Below, in pieces: positions 25,563 through 33,981 of a stretch of DNA of 64,000 bases. The DNA comes from Natronoglomus mannanivorans (GTDB lineage Archaea; Halobacteriota; Halobacteria; Halobacteriales; Natrialbaceae): NCBI GenBank assembly GCA_025517485.1, contig JAOPKB010000004.1:62001-126000 (forward strand). The letters run 5' to 3'. Positions within the stretch are counted from its first letter, which is position 1. The number at the start of each line of letters is the position of its first letter. Under the pieces are notes generated by a model, which saw only the letters and a list, made by a program, of their open reading frames with translations, was not told where the DNA came from and made no database searches. The position numbers were made by a program, and so were the translations under genes.

Positions 25563-26086
25563 CAGTCATCGTCACCCCGAGCAAAGTCGGCGAGACTGGC
25601 ATCCGGTGACGTTTCCTCGTCGGTTTCCTCGCCATCGACCGGAATCGTCGATGGGTCGGGGTGATGGACGACGTCGATCTCCTCGAGGTCGGCGACGATC
25701 TCGTTCGCGAGGAGTCGGCGGTGACACCACCGCGCGTCTTTCTCCCAGCAGATGAGCCAGACGTCTCGCTCGCGAGCGCGCTCGCGAAGCTCCTCCAGGA
25801 CAACCTGCGGACCCGCCCGCTCGAGGTGCGCCAGGTATCGCGACTCGTAACGAACCGAACTCCACGCGATCGCCGCTGGGTTCGGATCGCCGTTCTTCTC
25901 GGCGGCCTCCTCGACGGCCTTGTACGCGTTCAGTAGGTCCTCGGGTGGTGCGACGGCCGGGATATTCCGATCCGTAAGACGCTCAACGAAATCCTGTGGG
26001 TAGCGAACGACGCCGAAGACGTCGGCATCGTCGGTGGGCTCGAAACTCGAGTTGAGTCCGCCGAAGTAGCACGTACGGACCGTCAT
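25562..26086 (-). CDS. DUF488-family protein
   Basis: 174 residues from the ATG at 26086 (MTVRTCYFGG), which overlaps the upstream stop; a longer frame to 26176 lies inside that gene. The DUF488 signature is present near residue 105 as WLICWEKDARWCHRRLLA (the C-x2-E-K...CHR-x2-LA pattern). DUF488 proteins have a small alpha/beta fold and often occur with DNA-modification or defence genes; biochemical function is not settled. Confidence 0.82.
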   Translation of the reverse strand: MTVRTCYFGGLNSSFEPTDDADVFGVVRYPQDFVERLTDRNIPAVAPPEDLLNAYKAVEEAAEKNGDPNPAAIAWSSVRYESRYLAHLERAGPQVVLEELRERARERDVWLICWEKDARWCHRRLLANEIVADLEEIDVVHHPDPSTIPVDGEETDEETSPDASLADFARGDDD

Positions 26087-26544
26087 TGTGGCCCCCGCAG
26101 GTCGTCGAAGACGGTCGTCCAGTAGATCTGACGGAACTCTCGAGCGCACCGCCCGCCGTTGCCGCAGTCCCACCAACTATCGTCGATAATCGAGTCGACG
26201 GTCTTCGCTCGAGTGAGCGACATCCGGAGAACCTCCTCGGTTTCGCGATCGACGACGGCCAGCACGTACCAGCCGTCGACGTCGACGAGCCGCTCGTGGT
26301 TATCGCGACGAATCCACCACCGACCGTTTCCGTCGGCGTGGCGATCCCAACAGGATTTGCACTCGACGCGATCTCCCTCCAGGGCGATCGGTCCGGTCAG
26401 CTCTCTCTCGAGATCGTCGGTGAACTCGAGATCGTACCAGCCGTTGCGATCTTCATGGGCATGGGCGATGGGCTCGAGCGGCCAGCGAACGCAGGCGCGG
26501 TCTTCGACGTCGAGGCCACGCTCTCGATTGTTCGCGACCGTCAC
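26083..26544 (-). CDS. PD-(D/E)xK nuclease-like protein, paralogue of 18977
   Basis: 153 residues from a GTG preceded by a strong ribosome site (AGGAGGTGA, 6-7 nt away). Likely active residues are D58 or a nearby aspartate with E61-x-K63 (VECKS), then HADG and DGWY as in the gene at 18977. Here it heads the Rep operon, which ties it to genome replication or processing. A GCCCATGCCCA motif falls in its codons for A-H-A-H. Enzyme activity is inferred from motif only. Confidence 0.7.
   Translation of the reverse strand: MTVANNRERGLDVEDRACVRWPLEPIAHAHEDRNGWYDLEFTDDLERELTGPIALEGDRVECKSCWDRHADGNGRWWIRRDNHERLVDVDGWYVLAVVDRETEEVLRMSLTRAKTVDSIIDDSWWDCGNGGRCAREFRQIYWTTVFDDLRGPQ
26456..26466 (-). repeat. 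GCCCATGCCCA motif, copy 6
   Basis: Exact 11-mer on the minus strand, inside the nuclease-like gene at 26083. Confidence 0.6.
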
Positions 26545-26785
26545 CGTCGATCACCTCCTGTTGATCGTTTTTCACCGGTCTGAGGAAGTGGAACCGGCGA
26601 AGTAACCACCCCTCCAGTGCGCTTATTATGGTGTGTGTCTATGTCGCACACTGTCCTGCGATTGGCTATCAACCATACATTGACCCAATCCAGGGCACTC
26701 AACGTACTCAGTTGAAATAGGGACGAACCACTCCCGGTTCCCCTATCGGTCACTACTCCTCGAGAGCGGAGAGTACGCTGCTCGC
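26545..26785 (-). promoter_or_regulatory. Promoter region of the Rep operon
   Basis: On the minus strand CATAATAAGC near 26622-26632 is a good TATA candidate, and AGGAGGTGA at about 26551-26560 is a strong ribosome site for the GTG at 26544. An imperfect dyad (ATAGGG..GAACC / GGTTC.CCTAT) lies near 26717-26745. A minus-strand frame spanning it has non-halophilic composition and I do not call it. Confidence 0.55.
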
Positions 26786-27223
26786 TCACGCCGACTCACC
26801 TTCCGATTCGAGTGAACGCTCGGCGAGTAGGTCGACCGCGTGCTGAATGTACCCACGCGGTACGATTATGTGATCGTAGTCTTCGGGTCCGTAGTTCCCG
26901 AAGATGCCAGCGTTCAGCGAAACCTCGTAGCTCCCGCTCTCGAGTAGTCGCACGTCGATCAGTGCGTGTCCGCCCGGATCGTCGGAGGCTCGTGAGAGGA
27001 GATCGACCGAGTAATGCAGATCACAGTCTGGATTCTTGTGGAATCCCTCCGGCGGATCTACAAACCGATCAGTATCGCTCGAGTCGGCCCCACCGTCGGC
27101 CCGAATCTCTCGCTCCTCGAGCGCACGCTGAACGTCGGCGTCCGACGCCTGGGCTGCAGGATGCTCGATCGTCGTCTTACTCCGGACGTCGTACAACCGA
27201 CTCGCGGGAACGAACGGCGTCAT
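26786..27223 (-). CDS. Acidic protein, unknown
   Basis: 145 residues, overlapped at its start by ATGA with the upstream zinc-finger gene. The second half (DLHYSVDLLSRASDDPGGHALIDVRLLESGSY...) looks like an alternating beta/alpha domain. No family recognised. With its neighbour it forms the rightmost, leftward operon of the provirus. Confidence 0.6.
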   Translation of the reverse strand: MTPFVPASRLYDVRSKTTIEHPAAQASDADVQRALEEREIRADGGADSSDTDRFVDPPEGFHKNPDCDLHYSVDLLSRASDDPGGHALIDVRLLESGSYEVSLNAGIFGNYGPEDYDHIIVPRGYIQHAVDLLAERSLESEGESA

Positions 27224-27465
27224 CGGTCCACCTCCTCACCGCCGTCGGTGAGCACCGATGTCGATCGTTCCGCACCTGTCCGACGCATTCGACGGGAGCA
27301 GTCACGGTTGTGACCGGCTTCCGAGTGACCGTCGAGTAAACGCGTACAACGAGAGCCGCACTCGAGACAGCGGAACTCTCTGTCGGTACGTGGGCTGGGG
27401 TTCGCGTGGATTCGTCGGTGAAGTTCGTCACCGTCGATCTCCTCGAGCAGCTGCTCGAGATTCAC
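27220..27465 (-). CDS. Small zinc-finger protein at the right end
   Basis: 81 residues from the GTG at 27465; a GTG three codons earlier forms part of the ribosome site GAGGTGG. It has C-x2-C (CLEC), then a further C-x6-C/H set (CTRLLDGHSEAGHNRDC), likely to bind zinc. Closest gene to the attachment site on this side. Confidence 0.6.
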   Translation of the reverse strand: MNLEQLLEEIDGDELHRRIHANPSPRTDREFRCLECGSRCTRLLDGHSEAGHNRDCSRRMRRTGAERSTSVLTDGGEEVDR

Positions 27466-27568
27466 GCCGACCACCTCGAAGAACCGAGGCTATCGCTGGG
27501 TGAGTAAGTCCGGAAGAAGCCAGACGAGTCAACTAGCCCGAAGGCGGCCTCGTCGGGTTTATTTCGTA

Positions 27569-27581
27569 TCCGCCCTCCCCG
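27569..27581 (+). repeat. Right attachment site (attR core)
   Basis: TCCGCCCTCCCCG, identical to 7569-7581, forming the last 13 nt of the tRNA-Tyr gene, which integration therefore leaves intact. Confidence 0.9.
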
Positions 27582-27642
27582 ATTTGAACGGGGGGCAAGT
27601 CGATCTACAGTCGACTGCTCTACCAGTCTGAGCTAAGGGCGG
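27569..27642 (-). tRNA. tRNA-Tyr (GTA)
   Basis: 74 nt without intron. Acceptor CCGCCCT pairs with AGGGCGG, discriminator A; D-arm GCTC/GAGC; anticodon stem GTCGA/TCGAC with loop CTGTAGA giving anticodon GTA; T-stem CCCCG/CGGGG with TTCAAAT loop. Its 3' end is the provirus attachment site, so its present 3' trailer comes from viral DNA. Confidence 0.97.
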
Positions 27643-27776
27643 GCACTCATACGTAGCAGGCGAAGCCGACATAAGGGTTATTATTCGATTCGATCCATGG
27701 GGTGTGTGACGATCGTCAGACGCGGCAGAATGATTCATATAGGAGGGGTGTCAATAGGTTCTGTATCCGAGTCGCC

Positions 27777-28367
27777 ATGAGTAAAATCACGTTCCGTGCT
27801 GACGACGACCTCGTCACCGAACTCGAGACGTTCGACGCGTCGAAGAGCGAGGTCATGCGCGATGCGCTGCGAGCGTATCTCGACGAGCACGGATCCGACG
27901 GGTCATCTGGGTACTCCTCTCTCTCTGCAGGGGATACCACTGACTCACACCTTTCTTCTCCGTCCAGTTCTGCTTCTCCCTCCAAATCCCACCCGACGAT
28001 CGACGACCTCGTTCGGAAACGTGTCGACGAACGCCTCGCCGCGCACCTCGCCGACCGCGAACCACAGGACGTCAACGTCTCGATTACACTCGAGGATGCC
28101 GACGTCGGGACACGACAATCGGGCACCCAGTCCGAACGTAAGACAACCGAACGTAAGACAGATCTCGAGGACCCGTCTGACACCGATCACGAGTGCGGTC
28201 AGTGCGGAGAGATACTCGACGACGAACACGTGTACTGCCCGAACTGTGGCGAGAAAGCGTCCAAGCGCGCCTTCTGTGAGTGTGGTGACGAGGTGCGCTC
28301 GGACTGGGCGTTCTGCCCCAGCTGTGGTCGTCGCACCCCAGCAGCGGACGTCCTCGATTCGAGATAG
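27777..28367 (+). CDS. cdrL: Ribbon-helix-helix regulator with zinc ribbons (CdrL)
   Basis: 196 residues from the ATG at 27777. The N-terminus (KITFRADDDLVTELETF...SKSEVMRDALRAYL) is a ribbon-helix-helix DNA-binding domain; a Ser-rich linker and acidic helix follow; the C-terminus is a double zinc ribbon (CGQC...CPNC...CECG...CPSC). CdrL is known in haloarchaea as the regulator of the cdrS-ftsZ2 cell-division operon, which lies next here, and the gap between them carries repeated GTAAGAC sites. The shared order supports the name. Confidence 0.85.
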   Translation: MSKITFRADDDLVTELETFDASKSEVMRDALRAYLDEHGSDGSSGYSSLSAGDTTDSHLSSPSSSASPSKSHPTIDDLVRKRVDERLAAHLADREPQDVNVSITLEDADVGTRQSGTQSERKTTERKTDLEDPSDTDHECGQCGEILDDEHVYCPNCGEKASKRAFCECGDEVRSDWAFCPSCGRRTPAADVLDSR

Positions 28368-28385
28368 TCAGATATCCGCACCGTT

Positions 28386-28556
28386 GTAAGACGGTGAATT
28401 TCGCGGCCGCCGAAATCTTTATTACGTATGACAAAGTTGGGTATAGTCGCGTAAGACGGTCGTCTTACAGACCGCATCTGGCGGGGGCTAACCGCCCACC
28501 GTCGTGCGGTTTCGTGTGTAAGACACACCGCGTCTGACAGGGACGCGCCGTCTTAC
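28386..28556. promoter_or_regulatory. GTAAGAC operator array ahead of cdrS-ftsZ2
   Basis: GTAAGACG at 28386, a perfect dyad GTAAGACG-GT-CGTCTTAC at 28451-28468, GTAAGAC at 28518 and CGTCTTAC at 28549-28556. TTTATTACGTAT near 28417 is a TATA candidate, so the dyad would sit over the transcript start. Likely binding sites of CdrL and/or CdrS. Confidence 0.7.
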
Positions 28557-28574
28557 CCAAAGGGGAATACAATA

Positions 28575-28766
28575 ATGGAGCGTGTGACACTGCGAATTCC
28601 GAAACAGCAGATCGAGGAAGTCGAACAGATGGTCGACTCGGGCGAGTTCCCGAACCGGAGCGAAGCGATCCGGTCGGCAGTCCGAGAAATGATCAACGAA
28701 CAGGGCCAAAGCGACGGGCACCGTGAACAGAGCTCGAGTGGCAAACGCGGCTGGGCAAAGGTGTAA
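28575..28766 (+). CDS. cdrS: Short ribbon-helix-helix cell-division regulator CdrS
   Basis: 63 residues: a CopG/Arc-like fold with strand [18 protein letters not shown] and helix [16 protein letters not shown], then a short polar tail. CdrS is known to be co-transcribed with ftsZ2 and to control cell division in haloarchaea; here it ends 2 bp before ftsZ2. Confidence 0.9.
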   Translation: MERVTLRIPKQQIEEVEQMVDSGEFPNRSEAIRSAVREMINEQGQSDGHREQSSSGKRGWAKV

Positions 28767-28768
28767 CG

Positions 28769-30016
28769 ATGCAGGATATCGTACAGGACGCTCTCGAGAA
28801 CGCCGAGGAAGAAGCCCGCGAAATGGACGCATCGATGGACGGCGACGAGTTCGGAGACCCTCGAATCGTCATTATCGGCTGTGGCGGTGCGGGTAACAAC
28901 ACGATCAATCGGCTGTATAACATCGGCGTCGACGGTGCGGATACCGTGGCGATCAACACGGACAAACAGCACCTCAAGATGATCGAGGCCGATACGAAGA
29001 TCTTGGTCGGCAAGTCGCTCACTAACGGACTGGGTGCAGGTGGTGATCCGTCGATGGGCGAACGTGCGACCGAGATGGCCCAGAGCACGATCAAGGACGT
29101 GCTCGGCGACGCGGACCTCGTGTTCGTGACCGCCGGGATGGGTGGTGGCACCGGCACGGGTGCAGCCCCCGTCACGGCCAAGATCGCCAAAGAACAGGGC
29201 GCGATCGTCGTCGGGATGGTCTCGACGCCGTTCAACGTCGAGCGCGCACGCACGGTCAAGGCCGAAGAAGGCCTCGAGAAGCTGCGCGAACAGGCCGATT
29301 CGATCATCGTCCTCGACAACAACCGGCTGCTCGATTACGTCCCGAACCTGCCGATCGGCAAGGCGTTCTCGGTGATGGACCAGATCATCGCCGAGACGGT
29401 CAAGGGGATCTCCGAGACGATCACCCAGCCCTCGCTGATCAACCTGGACTACGCGGACATGTCCACGATCATGAACCAGGGTGGTGTCGCCGTCATGTTA
29501 GTCGGGGAGACCCAGGACAAGAACAAGACCGAGGAGGTCGTCAAAGACGCGATGAACCACCCGCTGCTCGACGTCGACTACCGCGGTGCCTCCGGCGGCC
29601 TCGTGCACATCACCGGTGGACCGGACCTCACGCTGAAAGAGGCCGAGGGGATCGCGGACAACATCACCGAGCGACTCGAGGCGAGTGCAAACGTCATCTG
29701 GGGCGCGCGCATTCAGGAGAACTACAAGGGCAAGGTCCGCGTCATGGCGATCATGACCGGTGTCCAGAGCGCACAGGTGCTCGGTCCGACGACCCAGAAA
29801 CAGGCCGACAAGTCCCGCGCCAGTCTCGACGGCGTGACCGACGCGGACTTCGACGCGAGCCAGAACGTCGAGACCTCCCAGTCTCGGTCCCAGTCCCAGT
29901 CCCAGTCGGGTCGGAATTCGCGCGGCCGTTCGAAATCGAACTCGGGTTTCGGCGCCCAGAGCGACGGCGGCCGTGATCAGGTCGAGCGGGAGAACGGCGT
30001 GGACGTCATCCGATAA
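28769..30016 (+). CDS. ftsZ2: Cell-division tubulin homologue FtsZ2
   Basis: 415 residues. GTPase signature [10 protein letters not shown] near 130-139, N-terminal nucleotide loop GCGGAGNNT, and the T7 loop as [11 protein letters not shown] near 228-238. The Ser/Gln/Arg-rich C-terminal linker ends in a short conserved-looking tail (VDVIR). FtsZ2 forms the mid-cell ring with FtsZ1 and drives constriction in haloarchaea. The call as FtsZ2 rests on the linked cdrS and the sequence [15 protein letters not shown] at the start. Confidence 0.95.
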   Translation: MQDIVQDALENAEEEAREMDASMDGDEFGDPRIVIIGCGGAGNNTINRLYNIGVDGADTVAINTDKQHLKMIEADTKILVGKSLTNGLGAGGDPSMGERATEMAQSTIKDVLGDADLVFVTAGMGGGTGTGAAPVTAKIAKEQGAIVVGMVSTPFNVERARTVKAEEGLEKLREQADSIIVLDNNRLLDYVPNLPIGKAFSVMDQIIAETVKGISETITQPSLINLDYADMSTIMNQGGVAVMLVGETQDKNKTEEVVKDAMNHPLLDVDYRGASGGLVHITGGPDLTLKEAEGIADNITERLEASANVIWGARIQENYKGKVRVMAIMTGVQSAQVLGPTTQKQADKSRASLDGVTDADFDASQNVETSQSRSQSQSQSGRNSRGRSKSNSGFGAQSDGGRDQVERENGVDVIR

Positions 30017-30325
30017 CCTTACCGCTGCTGATTTTTCAACTCACTGTCCAACGAGTGGTGACACCGGTCGTCGACCGACGCGGCGTGTCTAAGGCCTCGA
30101 GCGCTGTGGGGGTTCGTCCGACGGTGCGCTCACCAGCCGATACGCTAAACGATCGCTGAATAGAAACATTAACCAATCATTGTGATTGCGTTAATATATG
30201 AGTCCGAATCGATGGATGGTTACTGCTGTGGCGTCCGTTGCCACCGAGCGACCCGTCATGGCGCCCGTCCTCGAAGCACGAGTTGTGTGTTCTGAGACGT
30301 TACTGACTGCCGTCAACTCGAGGCT
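30017..30325. other. Intergenic region with a promoter for 30326
   Basis: 309 bp. TTAATATATG at 30190-30199 is a strong TATA candidate on the plus strand. A 43-codon frame starting within this box and overlapping the next gene by ATGA is unlikely to be transcribed from its start. Confidence 0.45.
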
Positions 30326-31060
30326 ATGACCGGGATCGAAACCGGTACTCGAGGCCGACGTCAGGGGGGTGAACCAGCTCTAAGACAGCTCACGGCGACA
30401 CAGGCGATCAGCCAGTCGCTCGTCTCGCTCGTTCGAACGCCGCAGACGGCGCTCGCCCTGCTCGTACTGGTTGTGGCCACAGCGCTCCTCAGACTCGTCG
30501 AACTCGGTACGTTCGAGGGGGCCACGATGTACGTCGTCGGTGCGCTCGCGGTCGGTTGCACGCTCGTCGGAATCGCGCTGCTCGCTCGTTGTGTCGGCCT
30601 CGATACCGGCTACGTCGACGGGACGTTCGCCGAACAGCTTTCCGCGGCGCTGCGAACGGTTCCGGCGTTGCTCGTTGCGAACCTCCTGATCGTCGGTCTG
30701 TTCGCGCTCACGTTCTTCGTGTTGGGGCTGTTCCTGAGTTCGACCGGTGCCGTCCTGATCGGCCTGCCGGTCGTTCTTTTGCTCACGCTTCAGGTACTCC
30801 TCATCGTCCCCGCGACCGGTGTCGAGGGTCGGTTGCTCGAGGGGGTCATCGAGGGTTGGGAAGGTGCCTCACAGTATCGCCTCCAGCTGTTGGGTATCGT
30901 CGTCGGCGTCGAGGGTCCGCTCTTGCTCGTCGAGTGGCGACTCGTCGTTGCGAGCACTCACAGCAACGTCGGCTATTGGTTGATAGTCGCACTCTCTGGT
31001 GTTCTCCTCGGGGTACTCGTCCTCTCGCTGGCGCGTCTCTACGTCGACTCGCGGCGGTAA
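30326..31060 (+). CDS. Multi-pass membrane protein, unknown
   Basis: 244 residues with six predicted helices (about 40-57, 65-85, 110-133, 137-158, 183-203 and 212-233). It resembles haloarchaeal membrane proteins with a DUF7847/glycerophosphodiester-type membrane domain fold in general arrangement only; no catalytic motif is visible. Monocistronic, after ftsZ2. Confidence 0.7.
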   Translation: MTGIETGTRGRRQGGEPALRQLTATQAISQSLVSLVRTPQTALALLVLVVATALLRLVELGTFEGATMYVVGALAVGCTLVGIALLARCVGLDTGYVDGTFAEQLSAALRTVPALLVANLLIVGLFALTFFVLGLFLSSTGAVLIGLPVVLLLTLQVLLIVPATGVEGRLLEGVIEGWEGASQYRLQLLGIVVGVEGPLLLVEWRLVVASTHSNVGYWLIVALSGVLLGVLVLSLARLYVDSRR

Positions 31061-31122
31061 GTTGGCCCGAGTCACCGCGTTGAACCCGTGTCTTACACGT
31101 TCGGACGCTGTCGTACGCGGCG

Positions 31123-32088
31123 CTACACTGCGTGAATCGACTCGAGCAACGAGCACTTCCGACACACTTCACGCGTCGTCGTCGAGCCACACTCGACACA
31201 CTCCCGGAGGTCGGCACCATCGTCGCCGCTGTACTGGTCGGAGACGATTCCCGCGAGTTCCTCGTAGCCCGAGATAATCGAGTGACGGGTGCCGGGATGG
31301 TTCTCCTCGAGACCGTAGAGCAGTTTCTGAATCTCGCCTCGATAGGCTTCACTCGAGTGGGGGCATTCGGTGATGTGAGCCGGGAGATCAGCGAGATGGG
31401 CGTAGAGTGCGACCTCCTTCTCGGGGACGTCCCGGAGCGGTTTCGCCCGCGGGACGAACTCCGTCTGTTCCTCGCGTTCGGAGAGCGGTCCCAGGCTCGC
31501 GTCGAAGTGCTTGGCGATCTGGGCGACGTCGCCCTCGAGGAAGTTCATCAGCGCCGTCTGTGCCTCGTCGTCTAGATTGTGGCCGGTCAACAGGATATCG
31601 GCACCCAGTTCGTCGGCGTACGTCGAGAGCAGATCTCGTCGGAAGACTCCGCAGTAGGCGCAGGCCGCCATATTTTCGGGATCGTCCTCGACGACGTCGT
31701 CCATCCGGACGCCGAACTCCTCTTCGTAAGACACGACCTCGTGGCGGATCTCGAGATCCTCGGCCAGGTCGACACAGGCCTCGAGGCTCTTATCACGATA
31801 GCCCTCGATTCCCTCGTGGATCGTCAGACCGACGAGTTCGATCCGGGGGTCCTCGGCGAAGGTCTCGTGGAGGATCTGTGTGAGGACGACGCTGTCCTTG
31901 CCACCCGAGAGGCCGATGACCCACGTCTGGGGGTTCTCGGGCGAGGCGTCTTTCGGGACGAGGTCGTCCCGGCGGACGCGTCTGCGGACGCGGCGCTCGA
32001 CGGATTCACAAAAGTGAGCCTCACAGAGGTGGGCTCCGGAGTAGGCGGCGTGCATGACCGCATCTCCCTTACAGCGGTCGCAGTTCAT
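31123..32088 (-). CDS. ncsA: tRNA 2-thiolation protein NcsA
   Basis: 321 residues. PP-loop SGGKDS near residue 60, zinc-binding CxxC at the N-terminus (CDRCKGDA) and another at the C-terminus (CVECG...CRKC), plus the mid-protein CAYCGVFRR motif, all as in the Ncs6/TtuA family. It adenylates the wobble uridine of tRNAs so that a SAMP (ubiquitin-like) carrier can deliver sulfur. Essential for thiolated tRNA-Lys in Haloferax. Stand-alone gene. Confidence 0.92.
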   Translation of the reverse strand: MNCDRCKGDAVMHAAYSGAHLCEAHFCESVERRVRRRVRRDDLVPKDASPENPQTWVIGLSGGKDSVVLTQILHETFAEDPRIELVGLTIHEGIEGYRDKSLEACVDLAEDLEIRHEVVSYEEEFGVRMDDVVEDDPENMAACAYCGVFRRDLLSTYADELGADILLTGHNLDDEAQTALMNFLEGDVAQIAKHFDASLGPLSEREEQTEFVPRAKPLRDVPEKEVALYAHLADLPAHITECPHSSEAYRGEIQKLLYGLEENHPGTRHSIISGYEELAGIVSDQYSGDDGADLRECVECGSTTTREVCRKCSLLESIHAV

Positions 32089-32202
32089 CGGTCGTCCGTA
32101 GCGGGTACGGGCGGAAACCCGTTTCGCTCCGCGTGACTGTGTCTGACAGCGCTCTCGGCGACTGTTAGTGACTGTCGACGACTGTCCGACGGCTCTCTCC
32201 CG

Positions 32203-32922
32203 TCAGACCGTCACCGTCGGTCGGTCCTCGACGGCCGCGGCGCCGTCTTCGAGTGCTGCCAGCACGGCGTCGATGTATCGCTCTCGGACCGACGAGGAGA
32301 ACAGTTCGTGACCGCCGTCGTAGAGCACCACGTGTTCCGGCGGGACGCGTTCCCCGATGGCCTGCAGGCTTACGACCGAATCACGGAGCGAGCAGAAGAT
32401 GACCGCGTCGTGGTCGATCGTCAGTAGTTCTTCCTGTGCGTGGGTCGTCTCGCGGATAAACGCGGGCGAGATCCACTGTGGCTGGGTCGCGAGCTGGTGG
32501 TCGGTCGCGAGGTCACCCAGCGCGTCCGCGTCGAACCCGGAAACCGGAACGAACGGGAAGTCCGTCGGAATCTCTGCGAGGAGAGAGCCGACGGCGTTCC
32601 GTGGCGTGTTCGGCCGCCCCCACCATGGACTCAGGTAGACGTGGTTCTCCGCCCCGTCGAGGGCCTGTGCGACGAGTGCACCCGCACTGTGTGCCAGTAG
32701 CTGGTACTCCTCGAGGTCGACGACGTACTCGGCGACCGGCTCGAGCCAGTCGGCTTTGAAGTCCTCGATGTTGGTCGGGAGTTCGAACGCGTGAACGCGG
32801 TAGCCTGCGTTCGCACACTTCCCGATCAGCCAGCTGACGTTCTCGTGTGTCCAGCGGTTGCCCCAGCCCATGACGAAGACGAGTTCGTCCTCGCCGTCCT
32901 CGTTGAAGATCCGGTGTCTCAT
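32203..32922 (-). CDS. Alpha/beta-hydrolase fold protein
   Basis: 239 residues from the ATG at 32922; 30 residues upstream in frame are unlike the family. The nucleophile elbow is LLAHSAGA (serine near residue 85), with a histidine in DGGHELF near residue 213 and an acidic residue in FCSLRDSVV region. Core strands FVMGWGNRW and VHAFELPTN fit the fold. Substrate unknown; likely an esterase or thioesterase. Confidence 0.8.
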   Translation of the reverse strand: MRHRIFNEDGEDELVFVMGWGNRWTHENVSWLIGKCANAGYRVHAFELPTNIEDFKADWLEPVAEYVVDLEEYQLLAHSAGALVAQALDGAENHVYLSPWWGRPNTPRNAVGSLLAEIPTDFPFVPVSGFDADALGDLATDHQLATQPQWISPAFIRETTHAQEELLTIDHDAVIFCSLRDSVVSLQAIGERVPPEHVVLYDGGHELFSSSVRERYIDAVLAALEDGAAAVEDRPTVTV

Positions 32923-33064
32923 CGGTATAGATTCGTGTTCGTTCGACACCGACAAAAACGTAGGCCATTGACACGTGTGCACATGTACCTCGGTGTACGA
33001 CGCGATCTGCACCCGTGCTGTAGCGGACGAAAACCGTTTTTGTACCCGCTACGAACGACTGGTG

Positions 33065-33730
33065 ATGACCGAAACCGGACTCGAGCGCGCGGCGGCCGTC
33101 GAGCGGGTCGAACGCCTCGTCGACACCGTCGAATCGGAGCGAATGCCCGTCCCCGTCCGCGAGGTGTGGGTGTACGGCGATATCGCTCTGGGACTCGACC
33201 CCGTCGAACGGCTCGATATCTATCTCACGAAGGACGTCCTGATGCGAGACGACCCCGACCAAGAGGACGAGTTCCGCGAGTCCCACGGCGTGAAGGGCGT
33301 CGGCAAATCGGTTCGCGCCGACTGGGCCAGCGAGTATCCGGACTACCTTCGCGCGAACGCGAACGGCCACGCCGCACCCGAGCAGTGTCTCGCGGCCCAT
33401 CTCTTGTCCGACGCCGACGACGCCCCGATCCACCTCGAGGTCTGTAACGCCTCCTTCGAGGACAACGTCACCCAGCGGCTGCGAGGCGCACAGCTTCGCG
33501 AGGATTACACGCAACTGCTCGATCCTCGAGGCGTCTGTCTCTGGGCCGACGGCGTCCGCAGCGAGGAGGCGTTTCGCAAACTCCGCGAGAGCGAACTCGC
33601 TCTACCGACGCTCTCGGCCGCCCTCGAGATGTTGGGAATGGACGACGACGACGCTCAGGAGGCCGCTCGGGAGGTCCACGCCTGGCGATCCGATCAGGAG
33701 GGTGTGACGGTGCGTGGCGACGTCGTCTGA
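33065..33730 (+). CDS. Haloarchaeal conserved protein, possibly nucleotidyltransferase-like
   Basis: 221 residues from the ATG at 33065. The segment VREVWVYGDIALGLDPVERLDIYLTKD resembles the G-S...D-x-D core of nucleotidyltransferase folds (GDIALG then LDIYL), but the usual serine is absent, so it may be inactive. The C-terminus is charged helices (DDDAQEAAREVHAWRSD). Conserved in haloarchaea without known function, as far as I can recall. Confidence 0.65.
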   Translation: MTETGLERAAAVERVERLVDTVESERMPVPVREVWVYGDIALGLDPVERLDIYLTKDVLMRDDPDQEDEFRESHGVKGVGKSVRADWASEYPDYLRANANGHAAPEQCLAAHLLSDADDAPIHLEVCNASFEDNVTQRLRGAQLREDYTQLLDPRGVCLWADGVRSEEAFRKLRESELALPTLSAALEMLGMDDDDAQEAAREVHAWRSDQEGVTVRGDVV

Positions 33731-33823
33731 CACCGTCTCCGCTCCCGTCCTCGAATTTCCGTAAGAGACGGCTGCCGACACCGATCCGTTTCGCGTCGAA
33801 TCGATCGCTCGAGGAATCGGTTC

Positions 33824-33900
33824 GCTACACGTCGAAGCCGTCCTCGAATCGGAACGTCCCAGTCGGACCGTTTTCCGCTCGCTCACGCCGTTCGCTCACG
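33824..33900 (-). pseudogene. Relic of a duplicated M29 aminopeptidase C-terminus
   Basis: On the minus strand 33835-33854 is identical over 20 bp to 33992-34011, the last codons of the aminopeptidase gene. Translated, it reads GTFRFEDGFDV then a stop, against GTFRFEDGFQE in the intact gene. Only about 24 codons remain open. It looks like what is left of a tandem copy. A perfect hairpin CGAGGCGGC-aaa-GCCGCCTCG (33926-33946) lies between the two. Confidence 0.55.
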
Positions 33901-33965
33901 GGTCGTTCCTCCCCGTTCGCGTTTCCGAGGCGGCAAAGCCGCCTCGCTTCGCTCGCGCAAAATCT

Positions 33966-33978
33966 CCACCAAAAAACG
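33966..33978 (-). terminator. T-tract terminator of the M29 gene
   Basis: A run of T on the minus strand (GCGTTTTTTGG) just after the aminopeptidase stop, the usual archaeal termination signal. Confidence 0.55.
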
Positions 33979-33981
33979 CTG

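Noticed and set aside
26541-26789. Minus-strand 82-codon frame with GTGA overlaps on both sides
   Set aside because: The overlaps look operon-like, but the sequence has a neutral, non-acidic make-up and covers a TATA box and a strong ribosome site that belong to the gene at 26544.
30199-30330. 43-codon frame ending in an ATGA overlap with the membrane gene at 30326
   Set aside because: Its ATG lies inside the best TATA box, so a transcript from that promoter would not include the start.
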